Source: Eutypa lata (Eukaryota; Ascomycota; Sordariomycetes; Xylariales; Diatrypaceae). Taken from it: a stretch of DNA of 64,000 bases. The notes under the pieces are model-generated. The model did no database searches, was not told where the DNA came from, and saw only the letters and a program-made list of their open reading frames with translations. Positions 47,867-59,100 of the stretch are shown here, piece by piece; the first letter of the stretch is position 1, and every line of letters begins with the position of its first letter. The stretch lies in the NCBI GenBank assembly GCA_022661535.1, contig JAKULF010000004.1, positions 2,976,001-3,040,000 on the forward strand, given 5' to 3'. The position numbers and the translations under genes were made by a program.

Positions 47867-49913
47867 CTAAAATACATAAGAGCTGATAAATTCGTATCCC
47901 TGAAGCGCCGCCTTCCACCCTTCAGGCTCCGAACTGCTGTTCACGTCATATGTGTGCGGCGTATCCCTGATCAGCGCCACGCCCGCTTCAACCCCCTGCT
48001 CAACCAAGGCCTCATACGTATCTTGACCCTGCTGCCATGGGATCAAGTCATTGGCCGCACCGTGGACCAGGAAGGTCGGTGTTTGGTAGTTACCTTGGTG
48101 GATCTGTGCGCGTGCACTGACAGCTCTGATCTGGTCGACTGAGTGCTGTGGTATAGCCTTCTCCTTATCTTGTTGACTGGGAGATTTGGCATCTTCGTAA
48201 CTAGTAGGGCTGCTGTAGAAGGCTAGGATCGCCTCCGGTGCACGTAGACCTCGTGGAGGGGCTGTCCAAGCAAGCGACATGGCGAGCTGCCCACCCAGAC
48301 CCCATCCCACTACGACAACTCTCGCGCCGTCAATCTGGAGTCCAGGCTGCTGCGGCAGTTTCATATGAGGTAACGTGTTGCGTGCCCAGTAGAGAGCATC
48401 GCAAATATCCGCCATCGGACCTTCCGAGAAACTCATCTCCGGACGTAGTCGGTAGTCTACGCTGACTGGGAGGAATCCTCTCTCGAGTAGAACGTCTATC
48501 TGAGCGAGTTGAATGTCTTTCCTGGAGGAAGTGGTATGGCTACCACTGTGAATCATCAACGCTTTATAACGTTAGTTGGTGACATAGTCGTTAGAGAGCA
48601 CAGGTATGGCACTTACCGACTGGTCTTTTATTATTCCCCAACTCCTTTTCCGTAGGATAGAACACGTCAGCGTGTACTTCCTGTTCCCCTATTCTTTTGT
48701 AGACAACTGTTTCCAGACCTGACTTGGCCACACCTTTGGACACTTCCTTCGTAGGAAACGCACCAATCACACGCACAGTCTTGGACTCTGGCGCATCGCC
48801 TTCCGTCCATAGAACTTCCTTGAACCCTGTTCGCTTCATCCGTTCGGCCCATTGCTTCTCGTCAATGAGAGCATGTGTGCGGCCATCTTCAAACAACCAC
48901 CACCCCTCGAAGAGGCCGACCACGATATCAAGCCAAAACAACTGCTGCGTCATCTCGACCAGCGTCAAAGCTCCATCCTCACGAAGCATCTTTCGGAGAT
49001 GAAGCAGGGTTACATCGAGATTCTTCGTGGCGTGGATACAGTTGGTTGAGATGATGCAGTGGAATGCCCCTTCGTACTCTGGCTTGGGTGCCTTCTCAAT
49101 GTCGAGAAGTTCGAATGACATGCCTTCCACGTTCTTGAATTGCCTCTTAGCCGCGGCGACGAGGGCAGCCGAGATATCAGTAAACACATACTCGAACTCA
49201 ATCCCCTGGCTCTGGAGGCGGTTGATAATGTGTCGAGTTGTGCCTCCAGTACCTGCACCTATCTCAAGTATCCGAAACTTGCCTTTGCCGGCGGCATTGG
49301 GCAAGGCTTTGGCTAAGAAATTACCGAGAAGGAGGGTTGGCGTTCGAAGGAGCGGCCAGAATTCGTACATGTCATCCAGCAACTTCTTGTTCTCCTTGTT
49401 GCCGAAGACAAGCTGCAAGCCGTCCACGTCGCCGACCAAGCAAGCAGCTAGTTGAGACCCTACCACCCTCACCAGCTTGTTCACATCGGCATGCTGAGGA
49501 TAGAGGTCAATGATTTCGTGGTATATGGTTTCAGCGGGTGTGGGATCGATAGAAGCGTCAGTTCGAACAAACTTCCCGTCTTTCCACGAGATGAGATTTC
49601 CGTCCTCGAGCACGCTGTAAAATCTGCGCACGAGTTGCTTGTGCTTATCCAACGCCTTGACTTTCGGCACAGCATCCCCGGGTTGGAGCGTTCGCCAGTC
49701 GCACCCAAGCTCGGCAAACGCTTCTACGACGTAAGCTAGAACCAGGCGAGCTTGGTGCGGATATGCTTCGTCCCAAAATCCGAGAGTCTTTGTGGATTTG
49801 CCCACTTCGTCGTACCCCAACCTAGTATCTTGGAACGCACCAAAGGCCGAGGGAATGGTAGGTCGCGCCACGGTCTCCGCGCCGGCGACTGCGGCTTTTG
49901 GAGGTGCGGCCAT
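47867..49913 (-). CDS. sdnL: Trans-acting methyltransferase fused to alpha/beta-hydrolase (PKS C-terminal type didomain)
   Basis: Two exons on the minus strand, 48617-49913 and 47867-48561, encoding 663 residues. Residues 40-410 are a methyltransferase of the PKS CMeT type: [16 protein letters not shown] (motif I from residue 215), [26 protein letters not shown] and [13 protein letters not shown]. Residues 420-663 are an alpha/beta hydrolase ([36 protein letters not shown]). The pair resembles the C-terminus of fungal non-reducing PKSs. The nucleophile elbow reads GWGLGGQLA where those enzymes have G-W-S-x-G, so Ser is replaced by Gly520; the Asp and His are still present. In the sdn scheme sdnL is proposed to add the alpha-methyl of the polyketide chain in trans. 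The hydrolase half is probably non-hydrolytic and may serve in binding. Confidence 0.87.
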
Positions 49914-50183
49914 CTCGGCAATCAGAATATGTAATCAGATAGTACGTCTATAGTCCAAGGCTAGAAACAGTGAGTGTAAATTTAATGAGAAGGCGCTATT
50001 CTGGGAATTTGATTTGCACCAATAGGACATGCGCTACCATAAAAGATATTAAAGGCTAGGTCTGGGACTCAACGGGAAAATATTCGAATCGAGCGAACAA
50101 ATGACTGTGAATAATCAATTCAATGAAATTCTGCGAGGTAATTGCCAACACCTCCGATCTTCCTCATCCCATCAACACAAGAA

Positions 50184-50459
50184 TCATCCGATAGACATGA
50201 TGGACGTCCCGTAAGCTGGGCGATCAGGATCAACGCTACCCACCGGAACTGCCAATTTCTGAGAGACCGAACGCTTACTCATCTGGCCGGCCCAATCGGG
50301 TTCCAATCCGAGGTCCCAAATGTCCGTAATGGGAAATAAAATCCCCGCTAGAAGGTGTACTACATACAGCATTGCTAGGATTGTAGGTAATGCAGAAACC
50401 GTCTCGACAGCATCTTCAACAAGAAAGGAAGAAATGAAGCTCACCATTGAAAGAGCCAT
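50184..50459 (-). CDS. Possible small membrane protein
   Basis: An ATG-initiated 91-codon frame alone in the 820 bases between sdnL and the acyltransferase gene. It has one strong hydrophobic helix (SALPTILAMLYVVHLLAGIL) followed by ITDIWDLGLEPDWAG and a polar tail. No family is recognised. Composition looks coding, and spacing (about 270 bases on each side) leaves room for a promoter, but it could be chance or one exon of a spliced gene. Confidence 0.4.
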   Translation of the reverse strand: MALSMVSFISSFLVEDAVETVSALPTILAMLYVVHLLAGILFPITDIWDLGLEPDWAGQMSKRSVSQKLAVPVGSVDPDRPAYGTSIMSIG

Positions 50460-50734
50460 ACTGCTGCGATAGTTGCGTTTGGGACCGATCGGTAATGAAA
50501 TCGCTCTATTTCACTTTATAGCCCTAGCCAGTCCATATACCCTCTTCATTTACGTGTTGCTTTCCGTGCTTTAGACTGAGGCCTTTGCCCTCACGTAAAG
50601 ATGTTTTAACCTGATGCTTCCAGCACTTTTCTGTCTACGGGAGCCCCGTCGTATTAGATGAATTTGACGAATGTGAAATGCTACATGATCTATAGTCTAT
50701 ATACTGTACACAGGTGCTGTTAGAAGGTGCGATG

Positions 50735-52280
50735 TCACATCTTCTTAAATTGTTCTTCAACCTTCTCCCAGACGTCGCGTCGCAGGCGACTCATCAGCCA
50801 CCAATCGCCGCCCTGACTCTTCCCCAGAATCGCTGTAGCATTGCGTGACGACCAACGAGACTCCATGCTCGAGCAGCTGATCAACACGGGCCGTCCTCTC
50901 TTCGACTTCTCCTCTCGCCCACCTTGTGCGACAACTGCAGGTGAGAAGTCCATTTGGAAGAGCTTTCCGCGGTGGCAGTTCGTAAAGGCGCAGAGCAGCA
51001 TACTCGCATCGCCATACAGCGGCAGATGCCCGGTCTTTGCCTTGCTCTCTCGGAAAGCGGCGTCCTGTGCCTGCACTTGCTCCTCTGTGCGGTGGAGTTT
51101 GATCGTATTCCGTACTTGATTCGCGAGTAGACCTAGGGGGTAGGTAGTACTAGCATATCTACCCGCAGGCTCAAAGCAAGGGGCAGAATACGCCGCATTT
51201 GCCAACAAGGAAATATTTGGGCTGGGCAAGAGGCCCATTTTGGCTAGTATGTCTCGTGAATCGAAGTTGTTTGTCAAGCAAACGGTGCGACTCGGAGGAG
51301 ACTTGAGCCCTCTGACTATAAGCCGGGTCCACCATGCGCAAAGAACATCGCTATCCGATAGGAACACTTTGGAAGGGTCTTCAACCTTCTGTGCCTTTGC
51401 CAAATCTTTCCTTGCGGATGCAGACAGCTTATCGACAAAATTACCCGGGACGCATATGTAACGCAAGATGGCCTCCGGGTACCAGAAGCGCTCAAGCATA
51501 TTTCTAACAACGAATTTGAAAAATCCCCATCCTTTGATGAGACGATCGGCGAATATGTATATGGGAGCCTGCTTCCCTTGTTGCAGATTTTCTAGGGGGT
51601 CTTCGTCTTTATACCCAATATACGGGGCAACTTTCTCGTCGTCACCCCGGAGCGTTGCCGTCCATCCTCGATAAAATGCCATAAGCCCCATAGCATCCGT
51701 AAGCGTATGGAGTAGTGTGACAGTAACTATCGTCGCGTCTTGGAAGTTGACGACGTGGATCGCGAGCTGTGGAATGTCATTGTAGAGCCAGTCATCGAAG
51801 GTCTGCGGAGTGATTTGAGAGCGCATATAGGGACGGAATGAGACTGCTGATGGTTCGAATATCGTAGGCTTTTCGCTATTTGCCTTGGGCAAGTTGCACA
51901 AAACCGGATGGTCGTCAATGGACATATCATGCTTGTCCGTAGTAAACAGGAACAGAGGTCGCTCCTCGCTGAATTCGTCGGGCAAATGGTATTCTAGTCT
52001 ACCGTTACTCTGCAGGCCATATTAGTGTGCGATTCCTCCATTTGCTTAATTCGACGAGAAGACATACTGTACGTCTCAACCTCGCTCCAAGTTGTCGCCA
52101 ACCCTCTCTCCGGAGTAGTCTGTCTGCAGATGCACGGAGCGTCTCTGAGTCCATCGCATCTTGGAAAATAAGTGTAAAGTCGAAAGACACCGGGTAGAGC
52201 TCGTCTACAAAGCGTAGCGGGGTCACATCGTCGGTGGCCACAGTTGGCGGTGGTGCCCGCTTTGTAGAGAACAGCCCCAT
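50735..52280 (-). CDS. BAHD-like (trichothecene acetyltransferase type) acyltransferase
   Basis: Two exons on the minus strand, 52068-52280 and 50735-52009, encoding 495 residues. It shows the two-lobed CoA-dependent acyltransferase pattern: N-terminal VDELYPVSFDFTLIFQDAMD, the catalytic HxxxD motif as TLLHTLTDAMGLMAFYRGW, and a C-lobe with CLTNNFDSRD, LFQMDFSP (in the place of the DFGWG structural motif) and a basic C-terminus. Fungal members transfer acetyl or longer acyl groups from CoA, and some from ACP, to hydroxyls. The gene is divergently transcribed from the PKS, so it is the best candidate to move the polyketide chain to the sugar hydroxyl. I do not recall it in the described sdn gene set, which instead has a beta-lactamase-like sdnR proposed for this step. 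Confidence 0.82.
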
Positions 52281-53113
52281 GTTGGCGAGTTAAATTTGAA
52301 CGATTCAAAGAAAAGTATCAGAAGGAGTGTATAACGAAGAACCTGTCACCAAGAAGAAAAAAGGGAGATCACTTCAAGATTAACCTCAAGATTATGCAAA
52401 AGAGCAGATCTTGTAATTACCCATAAAATATCTCTAAAAATATAAACCATGTCCATAATAATTTGCTGAGTCATACATACTTTCACGACCTGTAAAGTTC
52501 CATAGTCCGTAGAGACAAATTATAGAACAGCCACTGTCACCGGCCGCACGCTGCATACCGTAACAAACTAATAAATCGCATTTTTAAAGGCAAATTTACC
52601 TTGATATCCATCATTATATGAATTATTTTCTGAAATCTTATTTACCTAGCACTGTAGTATGCGTTGATTTCGTATGGGAATATGAGGGCACGGTGCCGGT
52701 GGCGGTTGCACGATACATCGGGGGTTCCTAGTTAGTACATTTTGGGCCGCCCGAACCCCGGAAACGCTTTTTACGGACGTTGACCCTTGCTTATAGTGCT
52801 AAGCACGCCACTGATTTACGGTTCTGGGATTTAATAGGGACTGCGAAATAGGGTAAGCCCACCAATGTCTATAAGCCTCGGATTCGAACGCAATAAAACA
52901 AATTAGTAAATCATCGCACGACTATGTTGTCATGTGCCTTGTATTATTATTCAAGTCAAAAGTAGGAGGATATTTTTCCAACTATACAGCCCGCCCTGCT
53001 ATGTGTTGCTTCATGTGATCTACACTACATTTCCCACTCTACAATACTTCTCCTTTGCTCTACCACCTTCACCCTGTCCACTCCTTTCCTCAATACCCCC
53101 CAAAATTGCCCCG
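52281..53113. promoter_or_regulatory. Bidirectional promoter region acyltransferase/PKS
   Basis: An 833-base head-to-head region. A near-palindrome GGCACGGTGCC lies near 52688, and several CCGG/CGG words occur nearby. The final 100 bases before the PKS start are pyrimidine-rich, as expected of a fungal 5' leader. Confidence 0.4.
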
Positions 53114-56100
53114 ATGACGAACACAAGTCCTATCCCATTAGCCATTGTCGGGATCGGTTGCCGATTCCCCGGAGACGCCACAAATCCCGACAAGCTATGG
53201 GATCTATTAGCAAGTGGAAAGAGTGCTTGGAGCAAAGTCCCAGCAGACAGGTGGAATGAAGAGGCATTCTTACACCCGGACCCGGATGATAATAATGGGA
53301 GCCATAATCACGTCGGGGGACACTTTCTCAAACAAGATGTTGGCGAGTTTGATGCCGGGTTCTTCAACGTGCTGCCCGGGGAGGCGGCGTCGATGGACCC
53401 CCAACAACGCCTCTTACTAGAGACGACCTATGAGGCGTTGGAAAGTGCCGGCATTCGTCAAGAGGATATCCAGAAGTCAAACACGGCCGTCTATATGGCT
53501 ATGTTTACGAGGGATTACGACCGAAACGTTTACAAGGATATGATGAGTATTCCCAAGTACCATGTAACGGGAACTGGCGATGCGATCCTAGCAAATAGGA
53601 TATCCCATTTATTCGACTTAAACGGGCCTTCGGTGACGATGGACACAGGGTGTTCAGGCGGGTAAGCAATTTTCGTGGTTACTTTCTCTCCTTTATGACT
53701 ATCTTCAGTGCTTGAAGTTACCGAAAGGGGTATATTCGGTAGCCCTTTTCTCCGGAATAACTCCCAAGCCTAGATAAGATACCTCAAGGAAGCAATTGCT
53801 AACTCCAGTTGTTACAGTATGGCCGCCATCAGTCACGCATGCAAGGCTTTGCGCTCAGGAGAGTCCGACATGGCTTTGGCCGGGGCAGCCAACCTGATAC
53901 TAAGCCCCGACCACATGATTTCGATGAGCAACCTTCATATGCTGAATAAAGATGGTCGTTCATATTCTTTTGATAGTAGAGGCGCAGGATATGGCCGCGG
54001 TGAAGGCATTGCCACCCTAGTCATCAAAAGGTTAGATGATGCCCTCAAGGCCAACGACCCCATCCGGGCTGTCCTCCTCGATGCGTCCATCAACCAAGAC
54101 GGCCACACGGCGGGAATAACGCTGCCGAGTGGTGCTGCTCAGGAGGCACTAGAACGCAAGGTGTGGAACAAACTAAATCTGCATCCGCGGGAAGTCGGCT
54201 ATGTGGAAGCACACGGCACCGGTACGCTGGCAGGCGATGGCGCGGAGCTGGAAGGCATTTCCCGCGTCTTTTGTCAAGAGCGGGATGCGGCATCGCCTCT
54301 GGTTGTTGGGTCGATAAAATCCAATATCGGCCATCTGGAGAGCTGTAGTGGTCTGGCGGCCATGATTAAAGCCATATTGATCCTAGAGCACGGCGCCATT
54401 CCACCCAACGTCAATTTTGAGCACCCCAGAGCCAACCTCAATCTGAAGCAAAAGAAGATAAAGGTCCCACAAACTCTACAACCCTGGTCTCAAGCGGGCA
54501 TCGCCCGAGTTTCAGTCAACAGTTTTGGATACGGAGGCACCAACGCGCACGCAGTCTTGGAGCGGCCGTTACTGAAAGTAGCAGCCGACGAGGCCACCAC
54601 AGAAGGTATCCCTCGTCTGTTTACCCTATCAGCAGCCAGTCAAACATCACTACAAAATATTTTGGGAAGCATCGCCGGATGGGTTTCAAAGCACGAGGAC
54701 TCGACTTCGCTTAGAGATCTCGCCTATACGCTTTCGGAGCGTCGATCCATCATGCCATGGCGTTTTAGCTCCGTCGCTACTACTCAAAAAGAGCTCGTCG
54801 AGGCTCTGGAGAAAGCATCACAGAGCGCAGATGCCGTCAACCGAATCTCGCCAGAGGTCAAGATTGGTTTCGTATTTAGCGGCCAGGGAGCTCAATGGGC
54901 TGGCATGGGTCGCGAGTTGCTTGCCGATCCCGTTTTCCACGACTCCATCCATCAATCCAACAAGATTCTCGCCGACCTCGGGTCATCGTGGGACCTGCTT
55001 GAAGAACTTCTCCGGGAAAAGCAAGCGTCTCGGTTAAAGGAGGCCGAGTTGGCGCAGCCTGCCACGACGGCAGTCCAGATTGCCCTCGTGGACTTGGTGC
55101 GCGGGTGGGGAGTTTCTCCTGATACAGTGGTTGGCCACTCTAGTGGTGAGATTGCCGCTGCATATGCTGCGGGTCACCTCTCCCACCACCAGGCCATCAA
55201 GGCAGCGTATTTCCGTGGCTTTTCATCGACAATAGCGAAACAAAAGGGGTTCGGGAACGGCGGTATGCTCGCTGTCGGCGTCGGAGAGAGCGAAGTCGCT
55301 CCATATCTGAAGATGCTCAAGCAAGGAATTGCGGTCGTTGCTTGTCAAAATAGCCCAAGTAGTGTAACAATCTCTGGAGACGATGCCGCTATCACGGAAC
55401 TTTCCAAGCTTCTGACGCGAGACGATGTCTTCAACAGGAGGCTTCTTGTCGACACAGCATATCACTCCCATCATATGCAGGCCGCGGCTGAGGAGTACCG
55501 GGCCAGTCTGGGCGACATTACCCAAAGTCCTCTACCGAAGACTGCAGTCAAGATGTTCTCTTCAGTAACGGGGTCTCTCAAGTCGAGCCAGTTTGATGGC
55601 GACTACTGGACCTCGAATCTCGTCAACAAGGTCAGATTTTGCGATGCCCTGCAGGCTCTGTGCCGGGCAGACTACACGTCTTCACGGGGAGTACAACCTC
55701 ATCGCATCTTTATTGAGATCGGACCCCATGCTGCGCTGGCAGGACCAGCAAGGCAATGCATTGCGGATTTGGCAGAGCCGCTTCCGTACAGCTACACCTC
55801 GGTCCTCGTCCGTGGGACTGCAGCCATTCACAGTGCATTGACCATGGCTGGGAGCTTGTTTTCTCGCGGCTATCCACTTGACATGACCGCTGTCACGGCT
55901 TCGGATCCGACGTGGAAGAATGCGACCGTCTTGCACACTCTCCCTTCCTATTCGTGGGATCATAGCAAGAGGCATTGGCACGAATCCCGTCTGAGTCGAG
56001 ATTATCGCCTACGGAACCACCCTTACCATGATCTCCTCGGTATTCGGATGACGGACAATACACCTCTCCGGCCGGTATGGAGACATATGATTGGTGTCGA

Positions 56101-59100
56101 GGGCCTTCCATGGCTTAGGGACCATGTCGTTGATGGACTGATTGTTTTCCCTGGTGCTGGCTATCTCTGTATGGCAATGGAGGCTGCGTCGCAGTTAGCT
56201 TCCGATCGCTACTCAGGCCGGAAGATTCAACGAATGAGGTTGCAAAATGTCTCGTTCCTCAAGGGTCTTGTTGTTCCCGATGGCCGCGCTAGGGTGGAAG
56301 TTCAGTTAGCTTTCAGCCCTGAAGGTGCCGATAACGGCAGTACCATGCAGCATGGCTTCTCGGTCACTGCTTTCACGGGCGATGATAATTGGAACGAGAA
56401 CTGCCGTGGATCTATAGTTGTTGAATTTGCGTCAGAATCACAAGGACGTAGCTTCGAGACATTGGTAACATACAGAGAAGTGTCAAGCCAGCTCGACCCA
56501 GCTTCTGCTCAGCGCATCCAGTCCGGGGACCTCTATCAAGAGCTTCGGAGAGTTGGTAATGCATACGGTCCAACCTTTTCGGGTATTGAAGAACTGCAGA
56601 TGGGCGATGATGTCGCTATCTCTACTGTCGCGATCCCCGACGTGCAGTCAGTCATGCCAGCGAACTACATTCGACACCACATTATCCATCCCTCCACATT
56701 GGATATTATACTTCATAGCAGTCTACCTCTGGTGAATCAGAAGCTTGGCGCAGGATCTGTAATGCCCGTCCGCATTGACAACGTGGCCGTCTCCCTCGAA
56801 GTAGAAAATGCGCCTGGCACTATACTCTCTGTAGTAACTTCCCTAACATCGAGTCACTTCCGGGCAGCAGAAGCAGACCTTGTCATATTCCCTGGTAGAA
56901 ACGGCTCGACGGCGACCCCTGTGATTTCGGTCTCTGGGATGGAGCTGCGTAGCTTAGCCTCGGAATCCTTGGGAGGTGCGGGTATCCGGGACGGACGAAA
57001 CATTTGCTATCAAATGAAATGGATCCCAGACGAGAGATTCATCTCGGCAGAATCGCTTCAATCATTCGAGCCAGTGGCATCCAACAGTCAACTTAGCCGC
57101 TGCTACGCTCTACTGTCAGAGTACTTGAAGCACAAGACTCTCAAGCAGTCTGAGCTTTCTGTGATGGAGATTAGTGATGGCACTGGAGATGCTACGTCCG
57201 CATTCCTCGGAGCTCTACGATCCCACAAAACCCGACCAGCTGTATATGACTTTACCTCTCGGGTCATCTCTGACAGTGTATCCAACAAGCTACAGGACTG
57301 GTCTGGACTGGTCAATTTCCGAGCGCTCGATATCGACAATGACCCATTCGGTCAGGGCTTTCAGCAGAGATCTTATGACCTCGTTTTCGCTTGCAACACC
57401 CTTCGCGCCACTTTGGATGTGGAATCGGCCTTGTCGAACGTGCGCCAGCTCTTGAAGCCTGATGGTGTTCTGGTATTCATTGAGGACACTGAAACCCTGT
57501 CTACGAGTGACTGGTCAAGTGCCCTATCTCAAGCCTCCTTCAAGATGCAATTCGCCGCCCAGGCCGACAATCTCAGTTTGATGGTCGCAAGGGCTATTGA
57601 TGATGCTCCTGTTCCTTTCGTCAAGATCAGATTTATCGTCGAGCCCAGCTTGCCCCGCAGTCTAAGGAGCGTTATCGCCAAGATGCCGAGCACTCTCAGC
57701 ATGAAAGGCGTGCAAGTCACCACGGTCGTTTCAACTTCCTGGGACAGCAAGCGACCACATGACGACGCCATCAATGTCGTAATTGACAACGGGTCCAGTC
57801 CCCTTCTTTCCGGTGTTGGATCAGAGAGATTTCAACAAGTCGTGGACCTCTTGCAGAGACGTTCCAAGGTTCTTTGGGTAAGTATGCAAGATGACGAAAA
57901 GGATATTGTTAGCCCCAAAAAGCATCTCATCACCGGGTTGGCGCGAACTGCACATGCGGAAAACGAGCATCTTGAGATGGTGACGGTCGATGTGCAACAA
58001 ACGTTCACACAAGATGTTTGCCCGAAATTACGCGATTTCCTTTCTGAAATCATCCTATCTTTCCCCAAGAAAGGTGCCCCACGAGAGCGGGAGTATGCCT
58101 ACACTAGCACCGACGTTTTGGTTCCAAGAGTCATTCCCAACAATACTCTGAATCTCCAGATAGCTCGCAGCGATGACACGATCACAGAGACTGAGAGTTT
58201 CATACGCTCCCGAGTGCCGCTCAAGCTTGATACCCAAAAGGATAGTGCTACCCATACTGTTTTCGTTGAGGATGAAAGCCATCGTGAGATACTCCGGGAA
58301 GACTTTGTCGAGATTGAGGCCAAGGCATTCGGAGTGGCTTCGAAGCCAAAGGGTAGTAGCACTACAGTCAATGAGTACGCTGGATTTGTGGTCGCCACCG
58401 GCTCAAATGTATCTGCGTTCAAAGTTGGCGATCGCGTAGTTGGCTGGGGAGCAGCGTCTTACGCCAACCGTCCAAGGGTCCCCGCAACACAGGTGCAGCT
58501 CTTACCAGGCCAAATATCATTCACCGCTGCTGCTGCGTTACCTATTTCCTTCATGACCGCCTGCCATGCACTGATCAATATCGCAGACGTCCAATCTGGA
58601 CAAGTTGTCTTAGTCGATGGTGCTGCTAGCGACATTGGCCAGGCTGCCCTATCCGTGGCAAAACATCTTAGAGCTCGGGTCATTGCGGCGGTCAGTAGAT
58701 CAGACGAGGCCATGTTTTTGCAAGGATCGTTCGAAATCCCATCGAGTCACATCATCCCCCGCGATAGTCCATTCCTCAAAGAGCAACTACGAAAGCTGGC
58801 TAGTCCCGGTGGAATTGATATTGTCCTTGGGTGCGCAAGATCTCCTATTCCGGATGAGATTATCAAAGCTCAGAAGCCATTTGGGACATTGGTGCAAATC
58901 CGAAGTCGTGGAAACGCACAGCCTGTCAATGGTACAGTGTCAACCTTTGATCTCGGGTCTCTCCTTCAGGCAAACCCACGGAAAGCATCCCAGCTATTCG
59001 AACAAGCCATGGCATTAATTGGTCAGGGATTATCTTTGGCGCCACTCAAGATAACAACTCTCCCAATGAATGGCCTCGAGGAAGCGCTCAAACTATCTCG

